Below are positions 27,357 to 36,003 of a DNA stretch of 64,000 bases, piece after piece. Origin of the DNA: Polystyrenella longa (GTDB taxonomy: Bacteria; Planctomycetota; Planctomycetia; Planctomycetales; Planctomycetaceae); contig NZ_CP036281.1 in NCBI RefSeq assembly GCF_007750395.1, forward strand, positions 3,123,001 to 3,187,000, in the 5' to 3' direction. Under the pieces are notes generated by a model. The model saw only the letters and a list, made by a program, of their open reading frames with translations, searched no databases and was not told the DNA's origin. A program made the position numbers and the translations under genes. Every line of letters starts with the position of its first letter. Position 1 is the stretch's first letter.

Positions 27357-27385
27357 TTGTCACAGCGAACCCTCTTGATTAGAAT
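27357..27385 (+). promoter_or_regulatory. Probable original tRNA-Leu promoter, orphaned
   Basis: TTGTCA (27357-27362), 17-bp spacer, TAGAAT (27380-27385). It lies 24 bases before the truncated tRNA-Leu copy at the left end of the integrated element. Position suggests this promoter drove tRNA-Leu before insertion. Confidence 0.5.
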
Positions 27386-27407
27386 GCGTCCAAGAGAAGT
27401 ACCCACC

Positions 27408-27450
<43 letters not shown>

Positions 27451-27554
27451 CTGATTTGGCTTCCAGGTAGATTCCCGGCGCCTGCCCTCTCTATCCTCAT
27501 GCTATATCGAAAAACGCTTTTTTCGTTTCCCCCTTAGTTCCAATTCGCTTTAAT

Positions 27555-27575
27555 GGGACTTTCTTTGGGACTTTT
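27555..27575 (+). repeat. Possible integrase arm-type sites
   Basis: GGGACTTTC (27555-27563) and GGGACTTTT (27567-27575) stand as direct repeats about 105 bp inside the left attachment site. A matching GGGACTTTTT occurs at 45336-45345, about 85 bp inside the right one. Role inferred from position only. Confidence 0.35.
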
Positions 27576-27667
27576 TCAAAACGGGGATAGGGTAGCTCCT
27601 GAACGCCGATTTTCCTGATCGGTTTCCCCGCTTTTATTTTCTCAGGACTTCGCTCAGGAGGCGCAGG

Positions 27668-28714
27668 TTGGTGACTGACAATACGCTGGATAAATTATCT
27701 GATTCCTTCATCGAGTTTTCTTCAATCGTTTCTGGATTTCAAGAACAACTCGCGGACTCGATTGATGATGACCGAGCCCCTTTTGTAAGGAGGGATAATC
27801 TCATTAAGGTAATGAAAGATTACTTCAAGTACTATGATAAGTCAGATGGGGTTGAGTCACTGTCTGAATCTGCTATCGAAAATATTCCAGACGGCAAGAT
27901 CAAAAACGCCGCATTCTCTCTGCACAATAAGGACGGCGTGACAGCAGAAGAGATGTTAGCTTTCTTTACAATTGAAGTCAGCAAACTTCCGATCTGGGAG
28001 AACGAACATTCCGTCCACAATTTTCTGAAGGTGAGCAGGGAACCAGGCAATGCTGCAAAGCATATTACTCAGTTCGTCTTGCGGAGTACTAATCCTGATA
28101 TTCCATCACTCTGTGATGTTCCAGTCAGTAAGGCCAGACAACTGATAGAAGATAGCTTCCCGGGAAACAAGGGTGGTAAGATAAGGCAGGCGATTCGTGA
28201 CGTTAAGCGTTCAGCATTATTGCTCCCAGCGGGTTCATACGTTATTGAGTTAATGGATGAATTCCGATCATGTTTTGATGATTTTACTCACCAAATCTAT
28301 GCGACTTGTATGAATCGTGAGTTCCAAGGATACATGAAAATGGAATCATGGCCACGACTGACTGAAGTGGCAGGAAACCTAGCCAGCTCGGGGATCACGG
28401 TACAGAGTTCAGACTCCGTTCAACGACTTGATCGAACTTTTAATCAAGGCGAACCTGCTGCAGGTTATCGATCTGCTTATTTTCAGAAAGTGTTGGGCAT
28501 AACCAGCGATACAGTCCGAAATTGGGCTAAAGCAGCCGGAGTAAAAACGCCTACCCGAGCTGATGATTCGATCAACTGGAGGTATTCAGCGGAAGAGGCA
28601 GTCAAGCTGTTGGATACTGGAATAAAGAGAACGCCAAGTGAGGATATCAGGGAACTGACTATTGGACTGCGAGACGAGATCTTTGAACGGCTGGACGTAC
28701 AGAATTCAGACTAA
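27668..28714 (+). CDS. Unknown protein with C-terminal HTH-like domain
   Basis: 348 residues; first gene of the integrated element. No family recognised for the first ~260 residues, which look helical and soluble. The C-terminal part (about 270-325: YFQKVLGITSDTVRNWAKAAGVKTPTRA...WRYSAEEAVKLL) reads like a MerR/excisionase-type helix-turn-helix with wing. It may be the element's regulator or a replication factor. AGGAGG at 27656-27661 serves either the TTG at 27668 or the GTG at 27671. Confidence 0.75.
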   Translation: MVTDNTLDKLSDSFIEFSSIVSGFQEQLADSIDDDRAPFVRRDNLIKVMKDYFKYYDKSDGVESLSESAIENIPDGKIKNAAFSLHNKDGVTAEEMLAFFTIEVSKLPIWENEHSVHNFLKVSREPGNAAKHITQFVLRSTNPDIPSLCDVPVSKARQLIEDSFPGNKGGKIRQAIRDVKRSALLLPAGSYVIELMDEFRSCFDDFTHQIYATCMNREFQGYMKMESWPRLTEVAGNLASSGITVQSSDSVQRLDRTFNQGEPAAGYRSAYFQKVLGITSDTVRNWAKAAGVKTPTRADDSINWRYSAEEAVKLLDTGIKRTPSEDIRELTIGLRDEIFERLDVQNSD

Positions 28715-28844
28715 ATACAGCCGGAATCCAGTCCGATCACAAGCAACTATCTGGCAAAGCTTAGAATCTGTAAACGGAAAATAAACCGAACTAAGACAGC
28801 ACGCCTAAAGCAAACTGAACAAGCGGAATCGACCCCCATTAATT

Positions 28845-28857
28845 GCGTCAATGACGC
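28845..28857. promoter_or_regulatory. Palindrome upstream of small HTH gene
   Basis: GCGTCA-A-TGACGC, a perfect 6-bp inverted repeat with one central base, 80 bp before the 84-residue HTH gene. A candidate operator. Confidence 0.35.
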
Positions 28858-28937
28858 TAGTATCTTCCTATCAATGTCGAGCGGCACGCTTTCGGAAGCC
28901 GCCAAGGACTCAATGAATCAAAGGGAGATAGAACACG

Positions 28938-29192
28938 ATGTCTACGGGTACGATTACCGCGAGAGAGCGACGTTTACACGCTAACCAAAGCCAACTGCTG
29001 GATCCTGCTGGAGTGGTCCGAACCGATGCGATTTACACGCGCGAGCAGTTGATGACCGTTTTCAATTGGGGCAACAAGTCGTGGGCCTCGGCACGCCGAA
29101 ACGGAATGAAGACGATCAAGCACGGTGCCAGGCTGTATGTCACTGGTGAAGAAGTGATTCGCTATATGAAATCACTCGGGGAAAACCAGTAG
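28938..29192 (+). CDS. Small excisionase-like DNA-binding protein
   Basis: 84 residues. TREQLMTVFNWGNKSWASARRNGMKTIKHGARLYVTGEEVIRYMKSLGEN follows the winged-HTH layout of excisionases (Xis) and related small recombination directionality factors. In this element it is a candidate control or excision factor for the integrase at the other end. GGGAGATAGAACACG precedes the ATG. A long stem-loop lies just downstream. Confidence 0.7.
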   Translation: MSTGTITARERRLHANQSQLLDPAGVVRTDAIYTREQLMTVFNWGNKSWASARRNGMKTIKHGARLYVTGEEVIRYMKSLGENQ

Positions 29193-29208
29193 ATCAATTC
29201 GCGCATAA

Positions 29209-29247
29209 ATTAAGGCCGCGAAGAAACGGGAGTCTTGCGGCCTTAAT
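29209..29247 (+). terminator. Stem-loop after the excisionase-like gene
   Basis: Perfect 11-bp arms ATTAAGGCCGC (29209-29219) and GCGGCCTTAAT (29237-29247). The U tract is poor, so termination is likely but not certain. Confidence 0.6.
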
Positions 29248-29346
29248 CGAATCAAATGGAAGTCGGGCCGATGATAGCATTCAGCCAGTATAAGGGCAAA
29301 TAGAATGCAGTGGCGCGACTCTCTTTTCTCCAGAAAGGGAGCATAG

Positions 29347-31767
29347 ATGGCGACAGCCGTAAACGGGACTGAACGGCGTCAAGGACGATTCCCAAGTCAT
29401 GAGGAAGTATTAGAACAGTTAGACCTGATGCAGGAAGCTCGGCAAATCGGCATTCAGTTTGCCGACGAAAAACCGAACTCAAATGGTTGGGTTTCCTGTC
29501 ATGCGATAGACCGTGAAGACCGAAGCCCATCTGCTGGGTTCAACGTTCAGACTGGACAGTATAAGGACCATGGCGGCGATAAAGTGGGATTATCGTTTTT
29601 CGACTTGGCAGCCAGGTTAGGCAGGCACAATAGCTGGAAAGATGCAAAGGATTACTACGCCGGACAGTCAGGACTTGTGCGGGTGCGCCGATCACAAAAC
29701 CGAGACGAACCAGCAAATCGACAGCCAACCAAAAAGGCAAGATTACCCCTCGGGGAGCCTGTAGCGGTATACACGTACCATGATTCAGAAGGTGCCCCGG
29801 TTGCAGAGGTCAGGAAATACGTCACAGCCTCGGAGAACGGCGAAGAGAAGACGGGTAAGACCTTTCGACCGTTTCGGTGGAACAACTCAGCGGGAAAATT
29901 TGTGGTGGGGCTGAAGGATGTTCATGTTCCGTTATATCGACTTCCTCAATTGTTGTCTGCCGATCAAGGCGAACCTGTTTATCTGGTCGAGGGGGAAAAG
30001 GACGCCGATAGATTGGCCGGCCTCGGGTTTCTGGCTACTACGAACATCGGTGGCGGTGGTAAATGGAAAACCGAGTATTCTGAAACCTTGATTGGACGCC
30101 GGGTGGTCATCGTTCCAGACAATGACCAGACTGGGGAAAACCATGTTCAGAAAGTCGGGGAAAGTCTTCTCGACAACGCGAAGCGGATACAAGTTCTCAG
30201 GTTGCCTGACCTGCCCCGTAAGGGTGACGTTTCCGACTGGATGGATGCCAGGGGCAATGCTGAGAAGTTGAGACAACTCTCTCAGAATGCACCAGACTGG
30301 AGCCCAAATGAGGCCGACCCACTAGACAAGAGTGGAAAAGCCGAACGGGTATCAAACGCCAAGTATCAAGTTATCGACGGCGATAAACAAACGGTTCCTG
30401 TTCCCATGAAAACGATTATTGATGGAGTCAATTCGCTCACAGGGAACACCATAAAGCGAACGGGTTCCAGGCTGTTTGTTCATCGGGAAGGGCTCACCGT
30501 TGATTACATCAAGAGTGTGGACGCTTTGTTCGGTCACCTCGGGAGTTTCACTGGAAGCCCTCCCCACTTCTGCAGGATGGACGGTTTTCACACGAAGGGC
30601 GAAGTCTTTCAAGAACTCCATCATTCGGTTGAGAATTTCAAAGCGATCGAACACGCTCCACATGCCCCCAGAATGGACGGGCATTATTACACCTGCGAGT
30701 TTCCTCCAATCGGAAACGGTGAAGCATTAGACAAGCTGGTGAGCCGGTTCAGTCCATCCACAGAAATCGACCGGGATTTGATATTGGCGTTTTTCGTCAC
30801 TTTGTTCTGGGGTGGTCCGGGCGGTTCTCGACCTGCTTTCCTGATCACTGCCGATGCTGGCCGGGGAGTTGGAAAAACAACGTTGGCGACGATGGGCGGC
30901 TATCTATTGGGCGGCCACTTAGATTGCGGCGGAATCATCAGCCTTTCCAGCCGAGAAGACATTACCAAAACAAAAGAGCGTTTATTGAGTCCTGAAGGAC
31001 GAGAGAAAAGAATCGTCCTGCTCGACAACGTGAAGTCGCGACGGTTCTCTTCAGAGTCCTTAGAAGACCTCATAACGTCGTCTTCGATATCCGGGAAGGA
31101 AATGTATTACGGCGATGCCTCAAGGCCGAACCTGCTCACGTTTGTAATTACTTTGAATGGTGCCAGTTTATCGAAGGACATGGCTCAACGTTGTGTAATT
31201 GTCAAACTCGACAAGCCGAAGCATTCCGGGGATTGGGCTGAGGTAACCCGCGACTATATCAACGAACATCGTCAAGCGATCATCGGGGACTGTCTCGGGT
31301 ACTTTGATCGTGAGAAGCAAAAGCTCTCCCAGTTCAGCAGGTGGGGTGAATGGGAACGGGAAGTATTAAGCCGACTGCCGGAGCCCAGTGAAGCACAAGA
31401 GACGATCAAGGAACGGCAAGCGGTCACAGATGTTGAAACCGAAGAATCAGAGATGCTGGAGGAGGAATTTGAGAAACACCTTTCGAGCGTAGGATATGAC
31501 ACAAGGCGAGATCGGGTATTCGTTCCATCAAGTCTCTGTAGTCAATGGTATCGGGAAGCCACCAACGAAAACGTCTCGAAAACATCATGTTCCCGAATCA
31601 TTAACGCGAAGATTGACGCCGGGGAGTTGAAAAGGATTGTTAAGACAACCAGCAACCACCAAGGCCGGGGTTTTGTGTGGCAAGGTGAAAACAGTTGCCC
31701 AGATGACACGCCGAACGGTGACCTTGAAATTAAGTTGTTTAACGAGAATAGGAGGGATAAATTTTGA
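29347..31767 (+). CDS. Primase-helicase-like replication protein (TOPRIM plus ATPase)
   Basis: 806 residues. The N-terminal part (about 30-105) resembles a CHC2 primase zinc domain in layout (GWVSCHAIDREDRSPSAGF...DHGG...FFDLAARL) but lacks most cysteines. A TOPRIM domain follows (about 210-300: VYLVEGEKDADRLAGLG, VVIVPDNDQTG), whose Glu and Asp residues bind metal. A C-terminal ATPase has a Walker A motif GRGVGKTT near 511 and a Walker B-like RIVLLDNV near 556. The order matches phage and plasmid primase/helicase proteins that start replication of mobile elements. Iteron-like inverted repeats lie directly downstream. No replicative polymerase is seen. Confidence 0.82.
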   Translation: MATAVNGTERRQGRFPSHEEVLEQLDLMQEARQIGIQFADEKPNSNGWVSCHAIDREDRSPSAGFNVQTGQYKDHGGDKVGLSFFDLAARLGRHNSWKDAKDYYAGQSGLVRVRRSQNRDEPANRQPTKKARLPLGEPVAVYTYHDSEGAPVAEVRKYVTASENGEEKTGKTFRPFRWNNSAGKFVVGLKDVHVPLYRLPQLLSADQGEPVYLVEGEKDADRLAGLGFLATTNIGGGGKWKTEYSETLIGRRVVIVPDNDQTGENHVQKVGESLLDNAKRIQVLRLPDLPRKGDVSDWMDARGNAEKLRQLSQNAPDWSPNEADPLDKSGKAERVSNAKYQVIDGDKQTVPVPMKTIIDGVNSLTGNTIKRTGSRLFVHREGLTVDYIKSVDALFGHLGSFTGSPPHFCRMDGFHTKGEVFQELHHSVENFKAIEHAPHAPRMDGHYYTCEFPPIGNGEALDKLVSRFSPSTEIDRDLILAFFVTLFWGGPGGSRPAFLITADAGRGVGKTTLATMGGYLLGGHLDCGGIISLSSREDITKTKERLLSPEGREKRIVLLDNVKSRRFSSESLEDLITSSSISGKEMYYGDASRPNLLTFVITLNGASLSKDMAQRCVIVKLDKPKHSGDWAEVTRDYINEHRQAIIGDCLGYFDREKQKLSQFSRWGEWEREVLSRLPEPSEAQETIKERQAVTDVETEESEMLEEEFEKHLSSVGYDTRRDRVFVPSSLCSQWYREATNENVSKTSCSRIINAKIDAGELKRIVKTTSNHQGRGFVWQGENSCPDDTPNGDLEIKLFNENRRDKF

Positions 31768-31782
31768 TCCTCGGGGACGTTC

Positions 31783-31903
31783 GGGACACTTGGGACACTT
31801 TTAACCATGACGTACTACCTCGCGCGAGCGAGAGAATCGGTCTTAAGGTAATGAGTCCCTTATGTAGGTGGCCACAATTGGTGGGAAGTGTCCCAAGTGT
31901 CCC
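31783..31903. repeat. Inverted pair of tandem 9-bp iterons
   Basis: Two direct copies of GGGACACTT at 31783-31800 are repeated as an exact reverse complement, AAGTGTCCCAAGTGTCCC, at 31886-31903, with a further degenerate unit after it. The 85-bp interval contains a CTCGCGCGAG palindrome. The site lies 15 bp after the primase-helicase gene. It is a candidate origin or operator. Confidence 0.85.
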
Positions 31904-31933
31904 AAGTGACCTCTGGCGATTGGAGACGAACTG

Positions 31934-32317
31934 ATGAAATCAAACCAGACCTGCCCACAATGCCGGACAGGCAAACCAGAACCGATTACGGGTGAGATGT
32001 ACCGATGCGACAACCAGCAATGCAAACGACTGTTGAGGTGGGACGGTGGCCAGTTCACTGACTATCTCAATTGGCAGACGGCAGGACGGAAGAAAGGGAA
32101 ACGGGATGCCAGGTTCAAGCGATGGTTCAAAAGGACGCCGAGCAAGGCGAGTGGTCAACAGGCAAAGCAGGACGACACCGAGAAGGCGGTCAGGAGATCC
32201 ACCAAGATCCAAACAGGGACCGACATGACCAAGGAGCCAGGCAGAACAACCGGACGCGATACAGCGCATTCTGTGGGATCTGATGAGGTAGCAACAGGAA
32301 GATTGAGGACGGAATGA
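31934..32317 (+). CDS. Small zinc-ribbon protein, basic tail
   Basis: 127 residues. CPQC at 7-10 and YRCDNQQC at 24-31 form a four-cysteine zinc ribbon. The rest is highly charged and low-complexity. TTGGAGACGAACTG precedes the ATG. Likely a small DNA- or RNA-binding protein of the element; the C-terminal part may be disordered. Confidence 0.6.
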   Translation: MKSNQTCPQCRTGKPEPITGEMYRCDNQQCKRLLRWDGGQFTDYLNWQTAGRKKGKRDARFKRWFKRTPSKASGQQAKQDDTEKAVRRSTKIQTGTDMTKEPGRTTGRDTAHSVGSDEVATGRLRTE

Positions 32318-32648
32318 TAAGCAACCACGAACAACGGACTGTTCTGGAAGTGGTCACATGGTTCAGGCTTGGCGGTTCTTAAATGTGGCTAAGATTTAAT
32401 GAGGCTTATTTGAACGGAATTCGATTGCAATTCGAGAGTCGGAGGGATTCCAGAGGGAGGGGGGGCAAAATCGTAGGGTGAAAAAGGTCCGAAACCACCC
32501 ACTTAGTCGCGCTTTTATGCACGCGATTTTTAGGAGAGGGGGTATCGGAGGCGGACGGTTGGCGGTCTCAAAAAAAAGGTATAGGGGGGGGTGAGCTGTT
32601 CAGCCTCACCAGAGAACGGAATTTAACATCTAATCAGGAGAGCCAATC
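32318..32648. other. G-rich intergenic region
   Basis: 331 bases without a convincing gene, containing three long G runs on the plus strand (32457-32466, 32536-32541 and 32584-32591) and a run of eight A. A small hairpin, GGTGAG (32590-32595) with CTCACC (32605-32610), precedes the TCAGGAG ribosome site of the next gene. Phage small-terminase or portal genes, expected before a tape-measure gene, are not present. Confidence 0.5.
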
Positions 32649-34283
32649 ATGGCGACAATCGGGGACATTGTGGTAAATCTGGGAGTGGATCGACGTGGAT
32701 TCACCAGCGGGATGGATCAAGCATCGAGCAAGCTCAAGAGTTTCGGAGGCATGGCTAAGTCTGGGCTGGGCATGGCGGCCAAGGGGATCGGAATCGGGAT
32801 GGCAGCAGCGGGAGCGGCCACAGCAGCGGCAGCGGCGGTCATTATCCCGAACGTCAGTAAAGCGATGGATTCAATCGATGAACTGGCGAAGACCTCGGAC
32901 AAGCTCGGGATCGGAATTGAGAATCTAGCCGGGTTACGACACGCAGCCGAGCTGACTGGAACAGCAACCAGCACGCTCGATAACGGTATTCGGAAGATGG
33001 TCAACAACGTGAGCGAGGCAGCTGGCGGGATTGGATCGGCAAAGACAGCACTCGAGGAACTCGGACTGTCAGCGGAGTCATTATCGAAACTTTCCCCTGA
33101 TGAACAGTTCCTAGCGATTTCCGGGGCGATGCAAGGGGTGGAGAACTCAGGCGAACGATTGCGGATGACTCTCGACGTGTTCGGGCGATCTGGTGCCGAT
33201 CTGGTCAACATCCTGAACGGAGGACCGGACGCAATTAAGGCGATGATGGCCGAAGTCGATGAACTCGGGATGTCGGTCAGTCGAATGGATGCGGCGAAAG
33301 TGGAAGCGGCTAATGATGCTTGGACGCGAATGTCTGGGGTGATCGATGGACTATGGAACAAGCTGGCCGTTGAATTGGCTCCTTCTCTGGAAGCTCTGAT
33401 CACTTCGTTCGTCTTATGGGGTACAGAGGGTTCCAATGCTTCCGATCTGATCACAGCAGGAGTAAGAGCCCTTGCGGTCGGGATCGGTGTCACTGTCGAT
33501 ATCATCAACGGACTGACAGGAGTTTGGCAAATGGCTCAAGCGGGAGCATCCAAGGCGCTCGCATGGATTCTGTCAGGAGTCAACAAGCTGGCCGAGGGTA
33601 TTTCCTACCTCGGGGGATTGATCGGGATGGATTTTGACACCTCATTCCTCAAGGACATGGCCGACGAAATGCATAAGCTGGCCGATGCCGATGTAGCGGC
33701 GGCGAATGACAAGTTTCTCGGGGCTCTCTCAGGGGAGTTTACGAAAAGCATCACGAGCAAGTTTGATGAGGTGAACCAGAAGGCCAACGAGACGGCAAAG
33801 CTGATTGCCGATACAGCGGCCAACAACATCAACGCTGTTGATTCAGAAGCAATCGATCTGGCTTTACAGCGAACGCAAGAGCTGGAGAAAGCGGCGCAGT
33901 CGGTATTCGATTCCACCAGGACACCGATGGAGAAATTCGAGAAGGAAGCAGCAAAACTGCAAGAACTGTTTGCAGCCGGTCTGATCGATGAAAATACCTT
34001 AGGCCGGGCTCTGACCGATGCCAAGGAATCAGTATTCAGCACCATCGATGTCGGGGAGGTGAAAGCGACAGCCGACCTTACCCAGAACACAGCCGTTCAG
34101 AAGGGTTCTCAGGAGGCATTTAAGCGACTCATGGAGGCCACCATCGGACCGAAGCAGGACACCGAGCAAGCCAAAGCCCTGAAGGTTCAGGAACGTCAGG
34201 AATCGTTACTTGCTCAAATCAACGCAGCGATTCAGAAGAGTGGCGGCACGGGTGGTCTGACTCTCACAGCGGCCAACTTCTAA
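32649..34283 (+). CDS. Tape-measure-like phage tail protein (lone)
   Basis: 544 residues. N-terminus VVNLGVDRRGFTSGMDQASSKLKSFGG is the typical start of phage tail tape-measure proteins, followed by Gly/Ala-rich hydrophobic stretches (AAKGIGIGMAAAGAATAAAAAVI), then ELAKTSDKLGIGIENLAGLRHAAELTG and DVFGRSGADLVNILNGG. The C-terminal 200 residues are helical and rich in Ala/Glu/Lys. It is short compared with most tape measures and no other tail, capsid or packaging gene is found in the element. Family call firm; why it stands alone is unknown. TCAGGAGAGCC precedes the ATG. Confidence 0.8.
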   Translation: MATIGDIVVNLGVDRRGFTSGMDQASSKLKSFGGMAKSGLGMAAKGIGIGMAAAGAATAAAAAVIIPNVSKAMDSIDELAKTSDKLGIGIENLAGLRHAAELTGTATSTLDNGIRKMVNNVSEAAGGIGSAKTALEELGLSAESLSKLSPDEQFLAISGAMQGVENSGERLRMTLDVFGRSGADLVNILNGGPDAIKAMMAEVDELGMSVSRMDAAKVEAANDAWTRMSGVIDGLWNKLAVELAPSLEALITSFVLWGTEGSNASDLITAGVRALAVGIGVTVDIINGLTGVWQMAQAGASKALAWILSGVNKLAEGISYLGGLIGMDFDTSFLKDMADEMHKLADADVAAANDKFLGALSGEFTKSITSKFDEVNQKANETAKLIADTAANNINAVDSEAIDLALQRTQELEKAAQSVFDSTRTPMEKFEKEAAKLQELFAAGLIDENTLGRALTDAKESVFSTIDVGEVKATADLTQNTAVQKGSQEAFKRLMEATIGPKQDTEQAKALKVQERQESLLAQINAAIQKSGGTGGLTLTAANF

Positions 34284-34295
34284 GGAGCAAAACAG

Positions 34296-34574
34296 ATGAA
34301 AATCGAATCAGACAGAATGGCCGGGTTATCGGTCGAACAACGGGAACGATTGCTTGATGTATTAACCAGCCTCGGGGAGAGGATGATTGACACCATTCAC
34401 CGAGGGGATAGCCGACTGTTCTCAGTGGCGATCTGTGACGGCCAATTCACATCATGCATCGGGCTTGATTGGGAATCCGACCCGCAACAATACGAGGCTG
34501 TTACCGAATGGTCTACCGAGTACCTGCGACAGATGGAGGACCGATATGGAAATGGGCACGACCAATACGGATAA
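34296..34574 (+). CDS. Small hypothetical protein
   Basis: 92 residues, acidic, soluble, no family recognised. AAGGAGCAAAACAG precedes the ATG, 12 bases after the tape-measure stop; the next gene overlaps its 3' end. Clearly part of the same operon. Confidence 0.7.
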   Translation: MKIESDRMAGLSVEQRERLLDVLTSLGERMIDTIHRGDSRLFSVAICDGQFTSCIGLDWESDPQQYEAVTEWSTEYLRQMEDRYGNGHDQYG

Positions 34575-35019
34575 CGAGACCGACCAGCCGAAGCCGTTGA
34601 AGTATGCCAGGGACCGGGCAGCGGCGAACGTATGCCGAGGCTGTAACGGGCAAGGAATGATTGAGACCGAGAGCGGAAACTTTCACCCTTGCCACCAGCC
34701 GGGGTGTGATGGTGGATTCATGTGGGTAGACGGAAGCCAGCCGACCATTCTTGAACCGGGGCCGGGAAAGGTTCCCATCATTGCCGCGCGGGAAAGGGTG
34801 GGGCTCCCGTTGGTTCACCCTGAAGATATGGATCGAATCACGAAACATCGTTTCCGCAAATCCGACCGAATCAAACGGAAGGAGCCGGAAACAGTGGACG
34901 ACATTTTGAAGAAGTGGCGAACCGACCGGATGCATAATCTATGCAACGCATATCGAGGCCCACAGGATACGCCACAGCGGACGGTTTTAATCGATGAAGG
35001 TTATCCCGTCCAACAGTGA
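34546..35019 (+). CDS. Small protein with DnaJ-like zinc motif
   Basis: 157 residues. CRGCNGQG (about 30-37) and PCHQPGCDGGF (about 47-57) resemble the CxxCxGxG zinc repeats of DnaJ. The rest is charged and soluble. The ATG at 34546 follows GGAGGA by five bases and overlaps the previous gene by 29 bases; a longer frame to 34387 would sit wholly inside that gene. Function unknown. Confidence 0.65.
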   Translation: MEMGTTNTDNETDQPKPLKYARDRAAANVCRGCNGQGMIETESGNFHPCHQPGCDGGFMWVDGSQPTILEPGPGKVPIIAARERVGLPLVHPEDMDRITKHRFRKSDRIKRKEPETVDDILKKWRTDRMHNLCNAYRGPQDTPQRTVLIDEGYPVQQ

Positions 35020-35090
35020 AACAACGCAGCACAGGCGGATCTGTGCAACCGATCTTTGACAATCAGATAATGAAAACGCATGTAAACGGT

Positions 35091-35119
35091 CCCCTGCCCG
35101 GTAATGGCGCCGGGTGGGG
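35091..35119. other. GC-rich hairpin
   Basis: CCCCTGCCCGG (35091-35101) pairs with CCGGGTGGGG (35110-35119) around a short loop, upstream of the 190-residue gene. It may be a terminator without U tract, or a leader structure. Confidence 0.45.
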
Positions 35120-35232
35120 GAGTGGAGTAATTATTTTCTACCTTAATCAGAATAAAGGCCTCAGCCAGTCTGGTCTTTACCAACGATTCGCAGAAAATAG
35201 AGGAAGCCATTTCAATTTTAAGGAGGATACGA

Positions 35233-35805
35233 ATGAGCGAAAACCAAATAAGTGAATTTGACGTATTGGATCAACTCTTGCCGGAAGCGGCAGCGGCGGT
35301 CTGCTTGAAAGTGTTCAAAGAGTTATGGCCGGACAACGATACAGATCAAAATAGCTTAATGCGGGTGGTCAACGAACAGGCGAAAGCGGTGATTCAGGGT
35401 AACTCTGTGAAGACTCCCGGGGGTGAGCCATCCCGGGTAATCTTCAACAGTCCAGAGTACCAAGGGCTTAAGGAGAATGACAACTACTCTGAAAGTATGC
35501 TGGCAATCGACCCATTTATTACAGGACTCAAGCGGGTTCACAGCTCGATAATCTGGCAAAGCAAGACCGTTAAATATACTAAGCCGGAGGGCAAGAAACC
35601 GGATTCCGAGAATGACGCCTATCACTATCTAAAAGAATCACTTCGGATGCTGAAGTTGGATTTATTCCATCGTTCTCCGGTGGTAGCTGAAATTCTACCA
35701 GAAAGAATAAAAAAGGAGGTCAATCAGTTCGATGAATTGTTACCGGCCAATGGGGAGAATAAGTCATTCACGGAAAATGAGTTGAACAGCTTCTTAACCA
35801 ATTAA
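35233..35805 (+). CDS. Hypothetical protein
   Basis: 190 residues, soluble, acidic, with a helical C-terminus. No family recognised. The start is well supported by AAGGAGG eight bases upstream. It ends the rightward gene block of the element. Function unknown. Confidence 0.7.
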   Translation: MSENQISEFDVLDQLLPEAAAAVCLKVFKELWPDNDTDQNSLMRVVNEQAKAVIQGNSVKTPGGEPSRVIFNSPEYQGLKENDNYSESMLAIDPFITGLKRVHSSIIWQSKTVKYTKPEGKKPDSENDAYHYLKESLRMLKLDLFHRSPVVAEILPERIKKEVNQFDELLPANGENKSFTENELNSFLTN

Positions 35806-36003
35806 GACATTCACCAAGCGAAAGCATCGACTATGTAATTCAGATGTTGCTAGTGTACTGTCCCGCAAATACAGGACCTTTTCAAATCAGCAAGATTTAA
35901 GATAACGGAGCAGAATCCCCCTACTTTCACTGGTCACAGCCTCCTGGATAAGTTCCCAACTGTCGGAAACACTACACTAGCTGTATTCTTCCGAGAGTTT
36001 AGT

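Noticed and set aside
32649-34283. Complete prophage
   Set aside because: No terminase, portal, capsid, lysis or further tail genes could be recognised in the element.
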